The notes under the pieces were generated by a model, which saw only the letters and a list, made by a program, of their open reading frames with translations, ran no database searches and had not been told where the DNA came from. A stretch of 11,759 bases of DNA from Planktomarina sp. (GTDB lineage Bacteria > Pseudomonadota > Alphaproteobacteria > Rhodobacterales > Rhodobacteraceae), in contig JAKMFM010000227.1 of assembly GCA_022425445.1 (NCBI GenBank), forward strand, positions 1 to 11,759, written 5' to 3'. The position numbers and the translations under genes are program-made. Of the stretch, positions 1 to 6,900 are shown piece by piece (positions within the stretch are counted from its first letter, which is position 1; each line of letters opens with the position of its first letter).

Positions 1-808
1 TCCGATCATCGCCCACACAGCGCAAATCAATTGAAAAATAACAATCCTTCGCGGTGATATTATGCGCCGTGCCGCCATTCATCACACCGACATGCAAAGT
101 CGTGAAAGGAGGATCATAAAGCGCCGCTGTCGCCGTCGGAGTTTTGGCTTGGCTCTCAATATTTTGTTGTCGAACCCATTCGACGAAACGCGCAGCGCAC
201 ATCACGGCCGAAACCCCTTCATGCAGGCGGGACGAGTGCACCTCTTTGCCGCGCACATGAAATTGCAAATCATCACAGCTCTTATGGCCAGTCACCACCT
301 GCATTTCAGTCGGCTCGCCTACAATCACGGCCTCTGCCTTGGCATAGTTTTCCAGCAAGCCCCGCGCCACATCTGGCGCGCCAAGGAGACCAACCTCCTC
401 ATCGCGCGACAGCGCAAATTGCAGCGGGCGTTTAAGGTCCAGAGGTTTTGCTTTCACCATGGCCTCCATAGCCAAGGCCACAAATCCCTTCATATCGCAG
501 GTGCCGCGGCCATAGAGGCGACCATCCTTTTCAATCACCTGCCAAGGATTTGTGCTCCATTCCTGCCCTTCCACGGGCACGACATCAGAATGGCCCGAGA
601 GGGCTACGCCGCCGGGCACATTCGGCCCGACCTGCGCCACCAATCCAGCTTTGTTGCCGTCCTCATTGGGATAGACAACACTCTCGATGCCATGTTGCGC
701 GAAATAGTCCCGCACAAAGTGAATAAGTGGCAAGTTCGTATCTGAACTGACCGTTGGGAACGAGACCAGATGGTCTAACAATTGGCGAGCACTTAATACA
801 TCTGTCAT
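1..808 (-). CDS. argE: Acetylornithine deacetylase-like M20 peptidase (3' end cut by window)
   Basis: The reverse strand from the ATG at 808 reads 269 codons without a stop and leaves the window. ArgE-type enzymes are about 385 residues long, so roughly the last 115 are missing. The family hydrolyses N2-acetyl-L-ornithine to ornithine and acetate in the cytoplasm with a two-metal site. The N-terminal catalytic domain is intact: the first metal motif GHSDVVPV gives His73 and Asp75, the bridging Asp105 lies in GTCDMKG, the catalytic Glu137 and metal ligand Glu138 lie in SRDEEVG, and Glu165 lies in VGEPT. The insert (dimerisation) domain begins near residue 175. The ArgE-like start, with FPTVSSDTN, favours acetylornithine over succinyl-diaminopimelate, but related M20 amidohydrolases cannot be excluded. 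No convincing Shine-Dalgarno precedes the ATG; an AGG about 13 nt upstream lies in a hairpin arm. The gene follows DUF3422 by 47 nt on the same strand and is probably co-transcribed with it. Confidence 0.88.
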   Translation of the reverse strand, partial: MTDVLSARQLLDHLVSFPTVSSDTNLPLIHFVRDYFAQHGIESVVYPNEDGNKAGLVAQVGPNVPGGVALSGHSDVVPVEGQEWSTNPWQVIEKDGRLYGRGTCDMKGFVALAMEAMVKAKPLDLKRPLQFALSRDEEVGLLGAPDVARGLLENYAKAEAVIVGEPTEMQVVTGHKSCDDLQFHVRGKEVHSSRLHEGVSAVMCAARFVEWVRQQNIESQAKTPTATAALYDPPFTTLHVGVMNGGTAHNITAKDCYFSIDLRCVGDDR

Positions 809-819
809 ATTTACAGTTG

Positions 820-841
820 GACCTGCATTTTTGCACAGGTC
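820..841 (-). other. Small intercistronic hairpin between DUF3422 gene and argE
   Basis: GACCTG (820-825) and CAGGTC (836-841) are perfect 6-bp arms around a 10-nt loop, within the 47-nt gap between the DUF3422 stop and the argE ATG. There is no T-tract after it on the minus strand, so it is not a normal terminator. One arm holds the only AGG upstream of argE. It may affect argE translation or message stability, or may be chance. Confidence 0.35.
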
Positions 842-855
842 AAGAGGCATTTACT

Positions 856-2139
856 TCAATGGGCGATACGCTTGCGTATCTGGCGCAGAGCAACATAGAC
901 CGCACCCACGACCAAAGGCACCACAGCGGCGGTCAAAATCCCTTTTGACAAGCCGATAAGACCCGAAAAAGGCGCCAAAACATAAAGCGACAGCCCAGTA
1001 GCGTAATAGCTGATGGCCACGACCGATAGGCCCTCCACGGTTCTTTGCAACCGCAGCTGCGCATCTGCGCGGCGGTTCATACTGCTCAAAAGCTCTTGGT
1101 TCTGCGTTTGCCGCTCCACATCTACCCGCGTCCGCAGCAAATCACCCGTGCGAATGGCCCGAGAAATGAGATCTTGAAGCCGGCTGTCCAACGCTTGTAC
1201 CGTCCGCATCGCAGGATCAAACCGGCGCATCATAAACTCGCGAAAGGTCTGACGCCCTTCGAATTGCGTCTCTCGTAAAACTTCGATCCGTTGTGCGACA
1301 ATCGCCGCATAGGCTTTGCTGGCAGAAAACCGATACGCCACCGCGGCCGAATGCCCCTCAAGATCGGCGGAAAGTTTGAGCAATCCGTTCAGATTATCTT
1401 CCGCCGGGACCTGATCATCCGCCAAATCAGCCACCAACGCCGACAGGTTCGTATCCACTGAATTCAATTCTATCGACAGGGCGCGCGCGCGCATGAGGCC
1501 CAGCATCGACATCGTTTTATAGACTTCTATCTCATTGAGCCGCTGAACAATCCGCCCCACGCGACGCCGGCCCGTGGAAGCCGGCACAAAGACCGCAAAG
1601 CGCATATTGCCATTATCGTCCATGCGGTAATCGCCGGCGATAACGGCCGCACTGTCCAAGACCCGGCTGGCCGCCAAGCTTTCAGAGACAAACCAATCCT
1701 CAAGCTTATTCTTAATGCTTTGGGTGTCTTGATCTTCCTCGACCCGAATCGACGTGGAACTAAGCGTTGTACCCGGCAGATCCGCCTGCCATGCGGTGGG
1801 AAAGACAGAAAATTCACTGCCATCAAAGGCACGGTCGCTCAGATCATCGACAAAGGCCGTGTAGGTTACAAACTCCGTATGGCATTCCCATTTGATCCAC
1901 ACCTCACCCAACTGGCCAAAGAAATGCGATTCCGTGTCAGCGGGATGGGCCACACCGTAATGATCAAGAAGGCGCAAGAAATGTTCCCGATCTGCCGCCT
2001 CGCGGCGCCCGGAATCATTCTGCGCCGAGGTATATGCAAAAAACGCAGCGCGCGCTGGGGCCGAAATATGGGGAAATGGCCGCGCATGTAGCTCAGATGC
2101 CGTGGCGTGGCGCAAAGGGTGATCTATCAAATGTGCCAT
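856..2139 (-). CDS. DUF3422 / COG4949 membrane-anchored protein of unknown function
   Basis: The 427-residue product matches the DUF3422 family (COG4949, 'uncharacterized membrane-anchored protein') by its N-terminal HPLR...ELHARPF signature (residues 7-21), the WECHTEFVTYTAF segment near residue 85, and its length. No biochemical function is established for the family. Most of the chain is soluble and predicted helical, with many charged residues between about 195 and 365. Two hydrophobic segments follow at about 370-390 and 400-418, and then a basic tail (RQIRKRIAH). This suggests C-terminal anchoring in the inner membrane with the bulk in the cytoplasm; topology is inferred. No signal peptide or metal motif is evident. 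The ATG at 2139 has GAGG 7 nt upstream (within AAGGTGAGG). The gene starts 67 nt after pntB, just past a terminator-like hairpin, and precedes argE. Family membership is secure from the motifs; the role is unknown. Confidence 0.85.
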   Translation of the reverse strand: MAHLIDHPLRHATASELHARPFPHISAPARAAFFAYTSAQNDSGRREAADREHFLRLLDHYGVAHPADTESHFFGQLGEVWIKWECHTEFVTYTAFVDDLSDRAFDGSEFSVFPTAWQADLPGTTLSSTSIRVEEDQDTQSIKNKLEDWFVSESLAASRVLDSAAVIAGDYRMDDNGNMRFAVFVPASTGRRRVGRIVQRLNEIEVYKTMSMLGLMRARALSIELNSVDTNLSALVADLADDQVPAEDNLNGLLKLSADLEGHSAAVAYRFSASKAYAAIVAQRIEVLRETQFEGRQTFREFMMRRFDPAMRTVQALDSRLQDLISRAIRTGDLLRTRVDVERQTQNQELLSSMNRRADAQLRLQRTVEGLSVVAISYYATGLSLYVLAPFSGLIGLSKGILTAAVVPLVVGAVYVALRQIRKRIAH

Positions 2140-2162
2140 AAAACGGCCTCACCTTGAACTCG

Positions 2163-2198
2163 AAAAGCAGCGTCGCCAGAGTGCAATCTAGCGACGCT
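2163..2198 (-). terminator. Hairpin after pntB, probable intrinsic terminator or attenuator
   Basis: On the minus strand AGCGTCGC (2198-2191) and GCGACGCT (2176-2169) form a perfect 8-bp GC-rich stem with a 14-nt loop, followed by GCTTTTC. The U-tract is only four residues, so termination may be partial. It begins a few nt after the pntB stop and ends about 24 nt before the DUF3422 ATG. The DUF3422 gene therefore has almost no room for its own promoter downstream of the hairpin. Confidence 0.6.
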
Positions 2199-2206
2199 AT
2201 GTTTCA

Positions 2207-3640
2207 TTACTCTATCATTGGAAGCAGCTTGTCCAAAGAGGCTTTTGCATCCCCATAGAACATCCGCGTGTTTTCCTTGAAAAACAGCGGGTTTTCTATT
2301 CCCGAATAACCGGTGCCCTGCCCCCGTTTGGACACAAACACCTGTTTCGCCTTCCAACATTCCAAGACTGGCATCCCGGCGATCGGACTATTGGGATCAT
2401 CTTGGGCGGCTGGGTTCACGATGTCATTAGATCCAATGACAATCGCCACATCTGTGTCAGGGAAATCATCGTTGATTTCATCCATCTCCATGACGATATC
2501 ATAAGGCACTTTCGCCTCTGCCAGAAGCACATTCATGTGGCCTGGCAACCGGCCCGCAACGGGGTGGATGGCGAAACGCACAGTCTTGCCCTTAGCCCGC
2601 AGTTTGCGCACAAGCTCTGAAACCGACTGCTGCGCCTGGGCGACGGCCATGCCATAGCCAGGAATGATGATTACGCTGTCCGCTTCATTCAAAGCGGTCG
2701 CAACCCCATCTGCCTCAGCCGCGATTTGCTCGCCTTCCACCGCCATTTGCGGTCCTGCTGTTCCGCCAAAGCCGCCAAGGATCACGCTGACAAAAGAGCG
2801 GTTCATCGCTTTGCACATGATATAGGACAAAATCGCGCCCGACGATCCAACTAAGGCGCCCACCACGATCAACAAATCATTGCCAAGACTAAAGCCAATC
2901 GCTGCAGCCGCCCAACCTGAGTAGGAGTTGAGCATTGAGACCACCACCGGCATATCTGCGCCGCCAATGCCCATGATCAAATGGTAGCCGATGAACAAGG
3001 CCATAAGGGTCAAGATCATCATCGGCATCAATGCGCCAGTGTTCAAATACCAGATCAAGGCGCCCAGCGAGACCAATGCCGCCATTGCGTTGAGCACATG
3101 CCCACCGGGCAGCTTGGTAGCCGCAGAGTTCACCTTGCCCGCCAATTTCCCGTAAGCAATGACGGATCCGGTGAAGGTGACAGCCCCGATCCAAATCCCG
3201 AGCGATGTTTCAACCCGCAATATATTGATCTCGACAGATGTCTTTTTCGCCAAAAGGGCTGCAAAACCTTCTAAAGATTTGCGCCCGCTCTCATCCATGG
3301 CAGCAACATTGACCAGCTCGAAATGCGTATTGAACCCAACAAAAACGGCGGCCAACCCCACAAGGGCATGCATGCCGGCCACCAGCTCTGGCATTTGGGT
3401 CATTTCAACTTTTGACGCCAATTGATAACCGATCACCCCACCGGCGGCGATCAAAACCAAAGATAGGCCCCAAAGACCAAACCCAGGTCCGAACAATGTG
3501 GCGGTCACTGCCAGCGCCATGCCGACAATGCCATACCAAACGGCGCGCTTGGCGCTCTCTTGGCCCGACAAGCCCCCGAGGGACAAAATGAAAAGAATCG
3601 CCGCAACAACGTAGACGGCCGTGGTAAAGCCCATTTCCAT
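2207..3640 (-). CDS. pntB: NAD(P)(+) transhydrogenase, beta subunit
   Basis: PntB carries the remaining membrane helices (dII-beta) and the NADP(H)-binding domain (dIII) of the proton-translocating transhydrogenase, which makes NADPH from NADH using the proton gradient. The 477-residue product starts with a TM-rich half (about residues 1-265). In it MPELVAGMHALVG places His91 where E. coli has beta-His91, and GIGGADMPVV gives Asp229, the counterpart of E. coli beta-Asp213. After a short hinge, dIII shows the NADP loop PGYGMAVAQAQ (about 327-337), GRLPGHMNVLLAEA (363-376), IGSNDIVNPAAQDDP (402-416) and KRGQGTGYSGIENPLFF (438-454). I placed the start at 3640, not at the longer in-frame start at 3676, because a near-perfect AAGGAGGT lies 7 nt upstream and the longer form would add 12 residues that fit no PntB pattern. 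Product length is close to the family norm (E. coli 462). Confidence 0.96.
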   Translation of the reverse strand: MEMGFTTAVYVVAAILFILSLGGLSGQESAKRAVWYGIVGMALAVTATLFGPGFGLWGLSLVLIAAGGVIGYQLASKVEMTQMPELVAGMHALVGLAAVFVGFNTHFELVNVAAMDESGRKSLEGFAALLAKKTSVEINILRVETSLGIWIGAVTFTGSVIAYGKLAGKVNSAATKLPGGHVLNAMAALVSLGALIWYLNTGALMPMMILTLMALFIGYHLIMGIGGADMPVVVSMLNSYSGWAAAAIGFSLGNDLLIVVGALVGSSGAILSYIMCKAMNRSFVSVILGGFGGTAGPQMAVEGEQIAAEADGVATALNEADSVIIIPGYGMAVAQAQQSVSELVRKLRAKGKTVRFAIHPVAGRLPGHMNVLLAEAKVPYDIVMEMDEINDDFPDTDVAIVIGSNDIVNPAAQDDPNSPIAGMPVLECWKAKQVFVSKRGQGTGYSGIENPLFFKENTRMFYGDAKASLDKLLPMIE

Positions 3641-3647
3641 AGTCTCT

Positions 3648-3655
3648 ACCTCCTT
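3648..3655 (-). promoter_or_regulatory. Strong Shine-Dalgarno of pntB, overlapping the pntA stop
   Basis: AAGGAGGT on the minus strand shares bases with the pntA TAA (3656-3654) and lies 7 nt before the pntB ATG at 3640. It decides the pntB start and suggests translational coupling, which would suit subunits made in equal numbers. Confidence 0.85.
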
Positions 3656-5225
3656 AAGATTTCTGGAACATGGCAAGCATGCGCCGAGTTACGAGAAAGC
3701 CGCCAAAAATGTTGATGCCAGCAAAGAACACCGCAATCCCCGCGAGTATAATGACCAGCAGGCTGGTCGATCCAACTTGCAGCACCGCACCCAAGATAAT
3801 GATCGAGGAAATCGCATTGGTGACCGCCATCAGCGGTGTGTGCAAAGCATGGCTGACATTCCAAATTACTTGGAAACCGACAAATACAGAGAGCACAAAC
3901 ACAATAAAGTGCTGCATAAAGCTTGCCGGCGCGTAGCTACCGACCAAAAACAGAAGCGCCCCGCCAATGGCCAGAAGCGCGACCTGGTTCTGGGTTTGCT
4001 TTTTGAAAGCCTGCACCTCTTCGGCGCGTTTTTCCTCCGCTGTTTTTTCGGGCACTTTTTCTTTTGGCTTGGCTGCAATGGCCTGAATCTTGGGTGGTGG
4101 TGGTGGAAATGTGACCTCCCCAGCATGGGCGATCGTCGCCCCGCGGATCACGTCGTCTTCCATATCATGCACGATCACCCCATCTTTCTGCGGAGTAAGG
4201 TCAGATAGCATATGGCGAATATTATTGGCATAAAGCGTGCTGGCCTGCGCTGCCATCCGGCTTGGGAAATCTGTATACCCGATGATGATCACACCATTAT
4301 CGGTTACGATACGTTCGTCCATGACCGTCAGTTTACAATTGCCGCCCTTCTCTGCAGCCAAATCAATGATCACAGAGCCAGGCTTCATGCTGGCAACCAT
4401 ATCAGCGGTCCAAAGCTCAGGCGCCTCTCTGTTGGGAATCAAAGCTGTGGTGATCACGATATCCATATCTGGTGCGATCTCGCGGAATTTGGCCAATTGC
4501 GCGGCTGCAAACTCCGGTGATGACACCGCAGCATAGCCACCCGTAGCGGCACCATCGGCCTGCTCCTCAGAAAAATCTAAGAACACAAACTCAGCGCCCA
4601 TCGATTCGACTTGTTCGGCGACCTCAGGACGGACGTCAAATGCATAGGTGATGGCCCCGAGCGAGGTCGAGGTTCCGATCGCTGCAAGGCCGGCCACACC
4701 AGCGCCAACCACCAAGACCTTCGCAGGCGGCACTTTGCCAGCAGCGGTGACTTGGCCTGTGAAAAACCGGCCAAAATTGTTGCCAGCCTCGATCACCGCA
4801 CGATACCCAGCAATGTTTGCCATGGAAGACAGCGCATCCATTTTTTGTGCGCGGCTGATCCGCGGCACCATATCCATGGCGATCACGCTGGCACCTTTGG
4901 ATTTGGCCAGCTCCATGAGATCCGCATTGGCTCCAGGATAAAAAAATGAAATCAATGTTTTCTCTGGAGAAAGGCGTTTAAGTTCCGCCTCGCTTGGCGG
5001 ACGAACCTTGACAATAACGTCGCAGGCTTTGGTCAATGCGGCAGCGGTCGCCGCAACTTCGACGCCAGCGGCTTTGTACTGTGCATCGCTAAAGCCGGCT
5101 GCAACCCCAGCCCCTTTTTGGACGACACAGTCATGACCAAGCCTTTGTAACTGAAGTGCGCTTTCTGGTGTTAGGGCGACGCGTTGTTCACCGTTAGAAA
5201 CCTCTTTGAGAGCTCCAATTTTCAT
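3654..5225 (-). CDS. pntA: NAD(P)(+) transhydrogenase, alpha subunit (fused form)
   Basis: PntA supplies the NAD(H)-binding domain dI and the dII-alpha helices of the transhydrogenase. The 523-residue chain begins MKIGALKEVSNGEQRVALTP, typical of the alanine dehydrogenase/PntA N-terminus. Arg122, Gln127, Asp130 and Ser133 (within VPRISRAQKMDALSS) match the nicotinamide-site residues Arg127, Gln132, Asp135 and Ser138 of R. rubrum dI. The Rossmann loop GAGVAGLAAIG is at 174-184. A proline-rich then Lys/Glu-rich linker (about 374-405) leads to four hydrophobic segments near 413-431, 436-455, 463-483 and 487-508. dI and dII-alpha are in one chain, as in E. coli, unlike the split PntAA/PntAB of R. 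rubrum. The start at 5225 has AGGA 8 nt upstream; an upstream in-frame TTG at 5300 would add 25 unconserved residues. Confidence 0.96.
   Translation of the reverse strand: MKIGALKEVSNGEQRVALTPESALQLQRLGHDCVVQKGAGVAAGFSDAQYKAAGVEVAATAAALTKACDVIVKVRPPSEAELKRLSPEKTLISFFYPGANADLMELAKSKGASVIAMDMVPRISRAQKMDALSSMANIAGYRAVIEAGNNFGRFFTGQVTAAGKVPPAKVLVVGAGVAGLAAIGTSTSLGAITYAFDVRPEVAEQVESMGAEFVFLDFSEEQADGAATGGYAAVSSPEFAAAQLAKFREIAPDMDIVITTALIPNREAPELWTADMVASMKPGSVIIDLAAEKGGNCKLTVMDERIVTDNGVIIIGYTDFPSRMAAQASTLYANNIRHMLSDLTPQKDGVIVHDMEDDVIRGATIAHAGEVTFPPPPPKIQAIAAKPKEKVPEKTAEEKRAEEVQAFKKQTQNQVALLAIGGALLFLVGSYAPASFMQHFIVFVLSVFVGFQVIWNVSHALHTPLMAVTNAISSIIILGAVLQVGSTSLLVIILAGIAVFFAGINIFGGFLVTRRMLAMFQKS
4093..4106 (-). 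repeat. Trinucleotide microsatellite coding the PntA polyproline linker
   Basis: Four GGT units and a partial fifth on the plus strand read as CCA repeats in pntA and give a run of five prolines at the start of the linker between dI and the membrane helices. Slippage here would stay in frame and only change linker length. Confidence 0.6.
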
Positions 5226-5294
5226 AATTTTCGTCCTTTCATGACGCGGTCTTTCACCGTCCTCGAAACCTTTCGAATGGCGAATGGGTAACGC

Positions 5295-5311
5295 GCGCAA
5301 TAATATTGCGC
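5295..5311. promoter_or_regulatory. 17-bp perfect dyad in the pntA/SDR divergent region
   Basis: GCGCAATAATATTGCGC has two perfect 8-bp arms around one central base. Its centre lies 78 bp upstream of the pntA ATG and 81 bp upstream of the SDR TTG, so it could serve either promoter. The arms are too close for a good RNA hairpin, so a dimeric repressor or activator site is more likely. A weak pnt promoter reading (minus-strand TTGCGC followed after 17 nt by TACCCA) would overlap it. A shorter hairpin, GTGGC/GCCAC, is at 5324-5338. The regulator is not identifiable from this window. Confidence 0.5.
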
Positions 5312-5348
5312 AACTGATCTAGCGTGGCTTTTCGCCACAAAATGTGAG

Positions 5349-5369
5349 TATATTTCTGTATACAGAGAT
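5349..5369 (+). promoter_or_regulatory. Probable -10 box and overlapping GntR-type operator of the SDR gene
   Basis: TATATT (5349-5354) is a plausible -10 element, but the -35 region is poor. Overlapping it, ATTTCTGTATACAGAGAT (5352-5369) is an 18-bp palindrome with a perfect 12-bp core TCTGTATACAGA; one flanking pair mismatches. TGTATACA cores are typical operators of GntR-superfamily regulators (HutC and UxuR/VanR types). The dyad ends one base before the SDR Shine-Dalgarno, a position expected to block transcription. The regulator gene is not in the window. Confidence 0.5.
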
Positions 5370-5370
5370 T

Positions 5371-5376
5371 AAGGGG
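5371..5376 (+). promoter_or_regulatory. Ribosome binding site selecting the TTG start of the SDR
   Basis: AAGGGG lies 7 nt before the TTG at 5384. It supports TTG as the start, since no in-frame ATG lies nearby before the conserved glycine motif. Confidence 0.65.
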
Positions 5377-5383
5377 AATAATT

Positions 5384-6139
5384 TTGCTACTGACAGGAAA
5401 AAATGCAGTCATCACCGGCGGGGGCACAGGCATCGGACTGTCAATCGCGCGCGCATTGGCTCAGCAAGGCTGCAATGTCGCTATCACGGGACGGCGATTG
5501 AATGTGTTAGAAGAGGCCGCTGAATCTTTTGGAGGCCAGGCGGTAAAAATGGATGTTTCAGATGAGGCCTCAGTGGTCACAGGCATGCAATCCATCGCGG
5601 ATCACTTTGGAAGCATTGATATTTGCGTCGCCAATGCCGGCATCGCAGAGGGGCAAAATATCCGCAATTCCAGCTTTGATTTTTGGCGCAAGATCATGGC
5701 GATCAATCTGGATGGCGCCTATTTGACCATCCGCGAATCTCTACGCCATATGCCGGTGCAGGAGTGGGGCCGGGTCTTGGCAGTTTCCTCCATCGCCGGC
5801 GTGCGCGGATTGAAGGGGGCGCATGCTTATAGCGCATCAAAACATGGCGTCATAGGGATGATCCGCGCGCTTTGTGCCGATCACGCAAAATTGCCGGTTA
5901 CTTTTAATGCGATCTGCCCTGGCTATGTCGACACTGATATCATTGACCGCAATACACAAAGCATCTCAGAGCGGGCGCATATTAGTCAACAGGAAGCCCG
6001 CGCCTTGATGGTCGATCTCAATCCGCATGGCAGATTGATCACCGCCGATGAGGTCGCCTCCGCCGCGCTATGGATTTGTGGTCCCGGCTCAGACAGCTTC
6101 GACGGGCAGGCGATGGAAATTTCGGGCGGTCAACCCTAA
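5384..6139 (+). CDS. Classical short-chain dehydrogenase/reductase (FabG-like)
   Basis: The 251-residue protein is a complete classical SDR, a cytoplasmic NAD(P)(H)-dependent oxidoreductase. The cofactor motif TGGGTGIG is at 11-18 and NAG at 84-86. The catalytic tetrad is Asn108, Ser136 (SSIAG), Tyr149 and Lys153 (AYSASKHG). The PG motif and nearby Thr are in NAICPGYVDT (175-184), and GGQP closes the chain. GRR at 36-38, after the second beta strand, leans towards NADP(H), but this is inference. The substrate cannot be assigned; 3-oxoacyl reductase, 3-hydroxyacyl-CoA or 3-hydroxybutyrate dehydrogenase-like activities are all possible. It starts with TTG, which suggests modest translation. It is divergent from pntA and carries a GntR-type palindrome at its promoter, so expression is probably substrate-induced. 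Its stop overlaps the stop of the facing puuD-like gene by 4 nt. Confidence 0.93.
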   Translation: MLLTGKNAVITGGGTGIGLSIARALAQQGCNVAITGRRLNVLEEAAESFGGQAVKMDVSDEASVVTGMQSIADHFGSIDICVANAGIAEGQNIRNSSFDFWRKIMAINLDGAYLTIRESLRHMPVQEWGRVLAVSSIAGVRGLKGAHAYSASKHGVIGMIRALCADHAKLPVTFNAICPGYVDTDIIDRNTQSISERAHISQQEARALMVDLNPHGRLITADEVASAALWICGPGSDSFDGQAMEISGGQP

Positions 6140-6900
6140 GCTGGCGCCCTGCGCGCGGCGCGCCATTCATGGACCGCCGCTCCAAAAGCCGAAAAAAGCG
6201 GCTGAGAGACAGGATCTTGCGCCGCGTTATATTCCGGGTGCCATTGAACGCCTAGGCCGAAACCTTCGGCATCTTCGATATAAATCGCCTCGGGCGTGCC
6301 GTCGGGCGCATGGCCATCAACCACCACACGCGGACCGGGCTCTTTGATCCCCTGACCGTGCAGCGTATTGGTGCACACAACCTCGGCCCCCAACATCTGC
6401 GCAAAAACCCCGCCTGGCGTGAAGCGTACATCATGGCGCAGCGCAAATTTTTCTTCCAAAGTGCCATCGGGCGGCATGCGATGATTATCACGCCCAGGCA
6501 AATCTCGGATCTCCGGGTAAAGACTGCCCCCCATTGCGACATTCATCTCTTGAAACCCACGACAGATCGCCAAATAGGGTTGACCACGCGTGACGAGAGC
6601 ACGGATCAAAGGCAATGCCAGACCATCTCGTTTCTCATCGATGTCCCCATGGCCTTCCGTCAGGTCTTCACCATATTCTTTGGGATGCACGTTGGGTCGC
6701 CCGCCAGTGAAAACAAAACCATCACAAGCCTCCATCAGCTCCTCAATCGGCGCAAGCAGCGCGTCAGGCGGCACGATGACAGGCAAAGCATTGCAAATCT
6801 CGCGCACTGCTCGAGAATTCATCTCTCCCGCCCCATGCACCAAATATTCTGAATTGATCAGATGGGGATTTCCAATAATGCCAATAACTGGACGCGCCAT
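6136..6900 (-). CDS. Gamma-glutamyl-GABA hydrolase-like class I glutamine amidotransferase (PuuD-like, peptidase C26)
   Basis: The 254-residue product has a class I glutamine amidotransferase fold with an intact triad: Cys113 in AICRGFQEMN (the nucleophile elbow), and His221 and Glu223 in GVQWHPEY. FTGGRPNVHP (64-73) and NTLHGQGIKEPGP (178-190) are features of the PuuD/C26 group. Length equals that of E. coli PuuD, which hydrolyses gamma-glutamyl-GABA to GABA and glutamate in putrescine breakdown. Polyamine genes are not present here, so the substrate is inferred only from family; other gamma-glutamyl amides are possible. The ATG at 6900 is preferred over the GTG at 6906 because AAGG lies 7 nt before the ATG but directly abuts the GTG. 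The gene stands alone, facing the SDR. Confidence 0.9.
   Translation of the reverse strand: MARPVIGIIGNPHLINSEYLVHGAGEMNSRAVREICNALPVIVPPDALLAPIEELMEACDGFVFTGGRPNVHPKEYGEDLTEGHGDIDEKRDGLALPLIRALVTRGQPYLAICRGFQEMNVAMGGSLYPEIRDLPGRDNHRMPPDGTLEEKFALRHDVRFTPGGVFAQMLGAEVVCTNTLHGQGIKEPGPRVVVDGHAPDGTPEAIYIEDAEGFGLGVQWHPEYNAAQDPVSQPLFSAFGAAVHEWRAARRAPA

Noticed and set aside
62..745. Plus-strand open frame of 227 codons at the left edge
   Set aside because: It is antisense to a clear argE reading with all M20 metal and catalytic residues; its own product is His/Arg-rich and has no family features.
6310..6852. Plus-strand open frame of 180 codons
   Set aside because: Antisense shadow of the PuuD-like gene, whose catalytic triad is intact on the other strand.
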